A stretch of DNA of 48,748 nt, from the NCBI GenBank assembly GCA_020349945.1, contig CP070704.1:2372107-2420854 (forward strand), given 5' to 3'. Numbering within the stretch: position 1 is the stretch's first letter; each line of letters begins with the position of its first letter. The stretch comes from Deltaproteobacteria bacterium (lineage in GTDB: Bacteria > Desulfobacterota > DSM-4660 > Desulfatiglandales > B25-G16). The position numbers were made by a program, and so were the translations under genes. Shown in pieces: positions 45,265-48,748 of this stretch. The notes beneath the pieces are model-generated. The model was not told the DNA's origin, made no database searches, and saw only the letters and a program-made list of their open reading frames with translations.

Positions 45265-46173
45265 TCAACTAGTTTGTCCTACAACCTCTTGCAGGGCCCC
45301 CATGATCTCTGGATACTGAAAAGTGAAGCCATATTTTACTAGCTTAGCTGGGATGACCCTCTGGCCTTCAAGAAGCACCGAGCCAAATTCACCAAGCACA
45401 AGTCGTAATATAATGGCGGGCGCTGTCAAGAAAGAGGGCCGCGAGAGGGCCTTTCCGAGCGCTTTGGCCAAATCCCTATTCCGGACCGGATTCGGTGAAC
45501 AGAAGTTTACCGGACCGTGGATGTCCTGATTCTCAAAGACGAACAAAAATGCCTTCAGCAGGTCTTCTATATGAATCCAGGAAAACCACTGCTTGCCGCT
45601 CCCCAACGGCCCACCCACAAATTTCTTAAATGCGGGGATCATTTTCCCCAGCACACCCCCTGTCCTTCCCAGGACGATACCGAATCGGGTTATGGCTGCT
45701 CGAACTCCTTTCTCGGCAGCCTTACGGGCCTCCCTTTCCCAATCAACACAAACCCTTGCCAGGAAATCATTTCCGGGGCTATCCTCCTCTGTCAACTGCC
45801 CATCGCCTCGGAAACCGTAGTACCCGACCGCCGATGTGCTGCAAAGCAGCGCGCCTTTGTCTTTGGGCATGGCCTCCACTACGTTTCGCGTTGTGAGAAT
45901 CCGGCTGTCATAAATGAGCTGCTTGGTCTCATTATTCCATCGCCTAAAGATCGAGGCCCCGGCCAGATTGATCACAGCGTCGTGGTTTCCAACCTCCTCT
46001 TGCCAGGATCCCGGGATCATGGTATCCGCAGACACGTATCTAGCTTCCTGGGGGGTATAAGGCCTCGGCTTGGGGGAATGGTCTACGATAGTGACCTGGC
46101 GCCCGCTTTCCAGGAGCCGTATTGAAAGCTGGGTGCCAATAAACCCGAGACCTCCGGTAATGATAACCTTCAT
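45265..46173 (-). CDS. TIGR01777-family NAD(P)-dependent epimerase (SDR39U1/YfcH-like)
   Basis: It has 302 residues. An extended SDR Rossmann fold starts MKVIITGGLGFIGTQL; STSAVGYYGFRGD contains the Tyr region, and RFGIVLGRTGGVLGKMIPAFK is typical of the family. The C-terminal DUF1731 part ends in GFTFQYPEIMGAL. Base composition is richer in G+C than the envelope and Mrp blocks. TIGR01777 genes often accompany photolyase and YbgA-like genes, as here. Confidence 0.92.
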   Translation of the reverse strand: MKVIITGGLGFIGTQLSIRLLESGRQVTIVDHSPKPRPYTPQEARYVSADTMIPGSWQEEVGNHDAVINLAGASIFRRWNNETKQLIYDSRILTTRNVVEAMPKDKGALLCSTSAVGYYGFRGDGQLTEEDSPGNDFLARVCVDWEREARKAAEKGVRAAITRFGIVLGRTGGVLGKMIPAFKKFVGGPLGSGKQWFSWIHIEDLLKAFLFVFENQDIHGPVNFCSPNPVRNRDLAKALGKALSRPSFLTAPAIILRLVLGEFGSVLLEGQRVIPAKLVKYGFTFQYPEIMGALQEVVGQTS

Positions 46174-46185
46174 AGCACTTTCTTG

Positions 46186-46575
46186 TTATGAATCCTCGCC
46201 AGCCCCTATGAGAGGTAACACTCTGTCAACATTGAAGAATACCAAGAATCGAGACTCTTCCTCTTCTCCCCTTTCTGACGCATATCTTCTTCGGCGAATC
46301 GAGTTGAGCAGCTCGCTATCCTTTTCCTCACGGACCTTACTTAGGAATAACCGGAGACCCTTATGCCCAGGAGCTTCTTCGATAAAGAGATAGGCCGCGT
46401 GATTGTTTGCCTGTAAGTTGTGGTGAGTCAGGCGGTCAGGCATGATAAACGCGATGGTCTCTCTATCGATAACATGGGGTCGCGCATAGATTGCTACATC
46501 CACGCGGCCTTGCTCATCTGCCGTTGCCAGGACTCCGATGCCTTTCGAGTCTTTAAAGTATTCACCGAGATCCAT
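46186..46575 (-). CDS. Pyridoxamine 5'-phosphate oxidase-family (FMN-binding split barrel) protein
   Basis: It has 129 residues. GVLATADEQGRVDVAIYARPHV and IAFIMPDRLTHHNLQANNHAAYLFI fit the split-barrel fold that binds FMN or F420; substrate unknown. It is 12 bases upstream of the epimerase gene and probably co-transcribed with it. Confidence 0.85.
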   Translation of the reverse strand: MDLGEYFKDSKGIGVLATADEQGRVDVAIYARPHVIDRETIAFIMPDRLTHHNLQANNHAAYLFIEEAPGHKGLRLFLSKVREEKDSELLNSIRRRRYASERGEEEESRFLVFFNVDRVLPLIGAGEDS

Positions 46576-46679
46576 CTCTATCCTCCTCTATGAGCACTTT
46601 TCTCAAGGTTATGATATGCGAGTGATATCAAAGCCTCAATCGGTTTTTCCCTCCATGTCAGTTCCCTGGTAACTATGGT

Positions 46680-47630
46680 TCACACGTGGTTTCGCAGCTG
46701 GAGCTCGATGGGGTGGGGTCGCAGGTAGGTCTGTCTGCTCAGATATGGCTCCTTATATTTCCGCACATAGTGGTTGATCAGCGTAATCGGGACAATAAGC
46801 GGGATGTAGCCCTCACGATAGTCCTGGATGATTTCCAGAACCTCTTCCTTTTCATCAGAGGTCAGCTGCTTTTTAAAATACCCCATCATGTGCATCAGGA
46901 CATTGCTGTTCTTTCTGGGGGTGGCCTTCAGCTTCAAGGCCTCCATCAGGAGGGCTTCGTATCTCGTATATAGCTCAGTGACGGATATTTCTTTTCCACC
47001 TGCCACCAGTTTTCCCATGCTCCTGTGGTGTTTCTCGCTGTGGGAGAGGATCAGAAGCTTATGTTGGGTGTGGAACTCCACCAGATCTCCCATACTCATC
47101 TTTTTTGAAAGGCCCTCACGCCACCGCTTTAAGGTAAAGATCCGCTCGATGAAATTCTCCCTTAGTTTGGGATCATGAAGACGGCCCTCATCTTCAACAG
47201 GGATTAGTGGAAAATGCTCCATGAATATGCGTGCAAAGATTCCTCGGCCTTTTTTCACAGGCATTCCCTTTTCACCATAGACCTTTACCCTTTCCATGCC
47301 ACTGCTGGGAGAATTGCTCTTGAAGATGAAGCCACAAAGATCCTCTTCTTCCAGCCCGGTGACTCGCCTTCTGGCCCAATGCACCATACGGTCCGTAAAA
47401 TCCCGGTTGGTGCGGGATGTAACAAGACGTGGTGATTCAGGGTTGCCCACCAGGCGCAAGGCCTCCCGTGGGACCCCAAACCCACACTCAAACTCGGGAC
47501 ACACGGGAACGTATTCAACATACTGACCGAGGGTGTCGGTCAAGAACCGATCCAGCTTATGCCCGCCGTCATATCGAACGTTGTCCCCGAGCAAGCAGGT
47601 ACTGATTCCCAGCTTAATGGTATCTTCCAT
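46680..47630 (-). CDS. DUF523 and DUF1722 (YbgA-like) fusion protein
   Basis: It has 316 residues from the ATG at 47630 (MEDTIKLGIST); a longer frame to 47699 adds 23 residues of doubtful character and neither start has a clear ribosome site. DUF523 (1-150) has the conserved Cys/Gly segments STCLLGDNVRYDGGH, VPVCPEFECGFGVPRE and LCGFIFKSNSPSSG. DUF1722 (about 190-310) has LVEFHTQHKLLILSHSEKHHRSMGKLV and MGYFKKQLTSDEK. In E. coli the DUF1722 protein YbgA is encoded next to photolyase; a photolyase gene starts 600 bases away here, on the other strand. Confidence 0.9.
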   Translation of the reverse strand: MEDTIKLGISTCLLGDNVRYDGGHKLDRFLTDTLGQYVEYVPVCPEFECGFGVPREALRLVGNPESPRLVTSRTNRDFTDRMVHWARRRVTGLEEEDLCGFIFKSNSPSSGMERVKVYGEKGMPVKKGRGIFARIFMEHFPLIPVEDEGRLHDPKLRENFIERIFTLKRWREGLSKKMSMGDLVEFHTQHKLLILSHSEKHHRSMGKLVAGGKEISVTELYTRYEALLMEALKLKATPRKNSNVLMHMMGYFKKQLTSDEKEEVLEIIQDYREGYIPLIVPITLINHYVRKYKEPYLSRQTYLRPHPIELQLRNHV

Positions 47631-47797
47631 AGTAACTTGTGAATCCGTGCTCTCCAAGAAAGACGAAAGCAATATATCAATTACCAGGAACTCTGGCAAT
47701 AGATTCTCCCAAATCTATTTCCCATAGCCGTGTGAATATGTTACCAAAGGCTTTGAGATAGGATATGAATTGAGTAAATGTGCGGGGGAAAGGAACC

Positions 47798-48232
47798 ATG
47801 CTTGAAAGAATGAAGGCACTCGCTAGAGAAAAAGACATCTGCGTTCTGGCAACAGTCTCAGGTGGCAATCCCCATTGTTCTCTTATGGCTTACGTCACCG
47901 ACGACGACTGCCGGGAGATCTATATGGTCACCCACAAAGAGACAAAAAAGTACAAGAATTTACTTGAAAACCCATCGGTGAGCCTCCTGATCGACACAAG
48001 GGAGGAACATATTGGTTCCCGGCGTCCACGAGCGAAGGCCTTGACAGTGACCGGACTCTTTCAGAAAATGGAAGGGGAAGCCAAGAAGAAGCGCGCCCGG
48101 GCCAGACTTTTAAAGAGACATCCCCATTTGGCTGGGTTTATTGATCAGGCTGGTGCAGAACTGTTTTGCATTAAGGTCACCTCCTTCCTCCTCTTAAACG
48201 GCTTGGCAGACGCCCACTTTGAGGCGGTGTAA
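47798..48232 (+). CDS. Pyridoxamine 5'-phosphate oxidase-family protein
   Basis: It has 144 residues from the ATG at 47798 (MLERMKAL, GGGGGAAAGGA upstream); a GTG at 47780 would add six. CVLATVSGGNPHCSLMAYVTDDD and IYMVTHKETKKYKNLLENPSVSLLID are typical of FMN-binding split-barrel proteins. It is on the plus strand, 23 bases before the photolyase start, so likely co-transcribed with it. It is not closely similar to the other split-barrel protein at 46.2 kb. Confidence 0.88.
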   Translation: MLERMKALAREKDICVLATVSGGNPHCSLMAYVTDDDCREIYMVTHKETKKYKNLLENPSVSLLIDTREEHIGSRRPRAKALTVTGLFQKMEGEAKKKRARARLLKRHPHLAGFIDQAGAELFCIKVTSFLLLNGLADAHFEAV

Positions 48233-48255
48233 AGATTCAGGCAGGACAGCTCATC

Positions 48256-48748
48256 GTGACCTCTGTTCCAAAAATTCGCATCCGGAAATCCAACGACGCC
48301 CCTGTCAATTATAAGGGCGACTTCATCTTCTACTGGATGATCGCATACCGGAGGGCGACGTGGAACTTCAGCCTTCAGAGAGCTGTGGAATGGGCCCTCG
48401 ATCTCAAGAGACCACTGCTCGTATTGGAGGCCTTACGATGTGGCTATCGCTGGGCAAACGACCGGCTGCATCGTTTTATCCTGGAAGGTATGGCCGATAA
48501 TGCCCGGCAATTTGAGATGCACGGGGTCTCATACTACCCTTACGTGGAGCCTACCCAGGACGCTGGCAAGGGTCTGCTCGCAGCCCTCGCTAAAAAGGCC
48601 TGCGTGATTGTCACCGACGACTTCCCTGCGTTTTTTCTTCCCCGGATGGTGACATCCGCATCCCGAAAACTTGGAGTGCTGGTGGAACTGGTAGACTCAA
48701 ATGGCCTCCTGCCCTTACGCGCGACAGACCAGGTATTTCCGACCGCAT
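48256..48748 (+). CDS. Class II-like deoxyribodipyrimidine photolyase, partial
   Basis: An open frame from the GTG at 48256 (AGGA nine bases before) to the window end, 164 residues, incomplete. It shows the N-terminal antenna domain of the photolyase family: DFIFYWMIAYRRATWNFSLQ and LKRPLLVLEALRCGYRWANDR, then HRFILEGMADNARQFEMHGV and VIVTDDFPAFFLPRM. The YWM-x4-R-x2-WN pattern fits class II enzymes, which repair UV pyrimidine dimers with FADH-. The FAD domain is beyond the edge. Confidence 0.85.
   Translation, partial: MTSVPKIRIRKSNDAPVNYKGDFIFYWMIAYRRATWNFSLQRAVEWALDLKRPLLVLEALRCGYRWANDRLHRFILEGMADNARQFEMHGVSYYPYVEPTQDAGKGLLAALAKKACVIVTDDFPAFFLPRMVTSASRKLGVLVELVDSNGLLPLRATDQVFPTA

Overview
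The window is 48.7 kb of moderately AT-rich bacterial DNA, with almost all genes on the minus strand. It reads as a chromosome segment of an anaerobic Gram-negative bacterium of the Deltaproteobacteria/Desulfobacterota type. Evidence for this is a full outer-membrane and lipid A block (lysS-lol-bamA-skp-lpxD-fabZ-lpxA-lpxI-oxidoreductase-lpxB), an NtrC-type regulator, an Mrp-type antiporter with a divided MrpA, a MOT1-type sulfate/molybdate transporter, and intergenic repeat fragments of the kind seen in that group. The assignment is an inference from gene content and order; there is no rRNA or tRNA in the window to fix the taxonomy.

Layout. 1-4.1 kb: grpE-dnaK followed by a translationally coupled lipoprotein with TPR and periplasmic-binding-protein parts, cut by the window edge. 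4.1-7.7 kb: purC (minus), and divergently hisI-hisG and an aspartate-type aminotransferase (plus). 7.7-21.3 kb: a sigma-54 response regulator, then the envelope block, read right to left from lysS. It makes and exports the parts of the outer membrane: the single Lol permease plus LolD, BamA, the Skp/OmpH chaperone, and the early lipid A enzymes LpxD, LpxA, LpxI and LpxB with FabZ. A Gfo/Idh/MocA oxidoreductase between lpxI and lpxB may modify the lipid A sugar. 21.3-21.8 kb is a long non-coding stretch with several palindromes.

21.8-35.6 kb, read right to left, is the most notable region. A DsrE-like protein, a histidine kinase with an N-terminal Rossmann-like domain, a REC-PAS-kinase hybrid, a stand-alone receiver and two tandem universal stress proteins run directly into an eleven-gene Mrp/Mbh-type cation/proton antiporter operon (E, B, F, G, DUF4040, MbhE-like, C, D, D', a 69-residue two-helix protein, D''). 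No DNA-binding output domain is present among the regulators, which suggests control of the transporter, or of the stress proteins, at the protein level. uvrA (35.6-38.5 kb) lies just upstream with its own good promoter.

38.5-48.7 kb: marC, a DRG-type GTPase with TGS domain, a DUF429 protein, exonuclease III, a MOT1-type transporter, a DUF302 protein and a small cysteine-rich protein. They are followed by a visibly more GC-rich set: a TIGR01777 epimerase, two FMN-binding split-barrel proteins, a DUF523-DUF1722 (YbgA-like) protein, and the start of a class II-like photolyase. The last set looks like a photoreactivation or light-stress cluster and may have been acquired. Long non-coding gaps hold palindromic repeats of several kinds.
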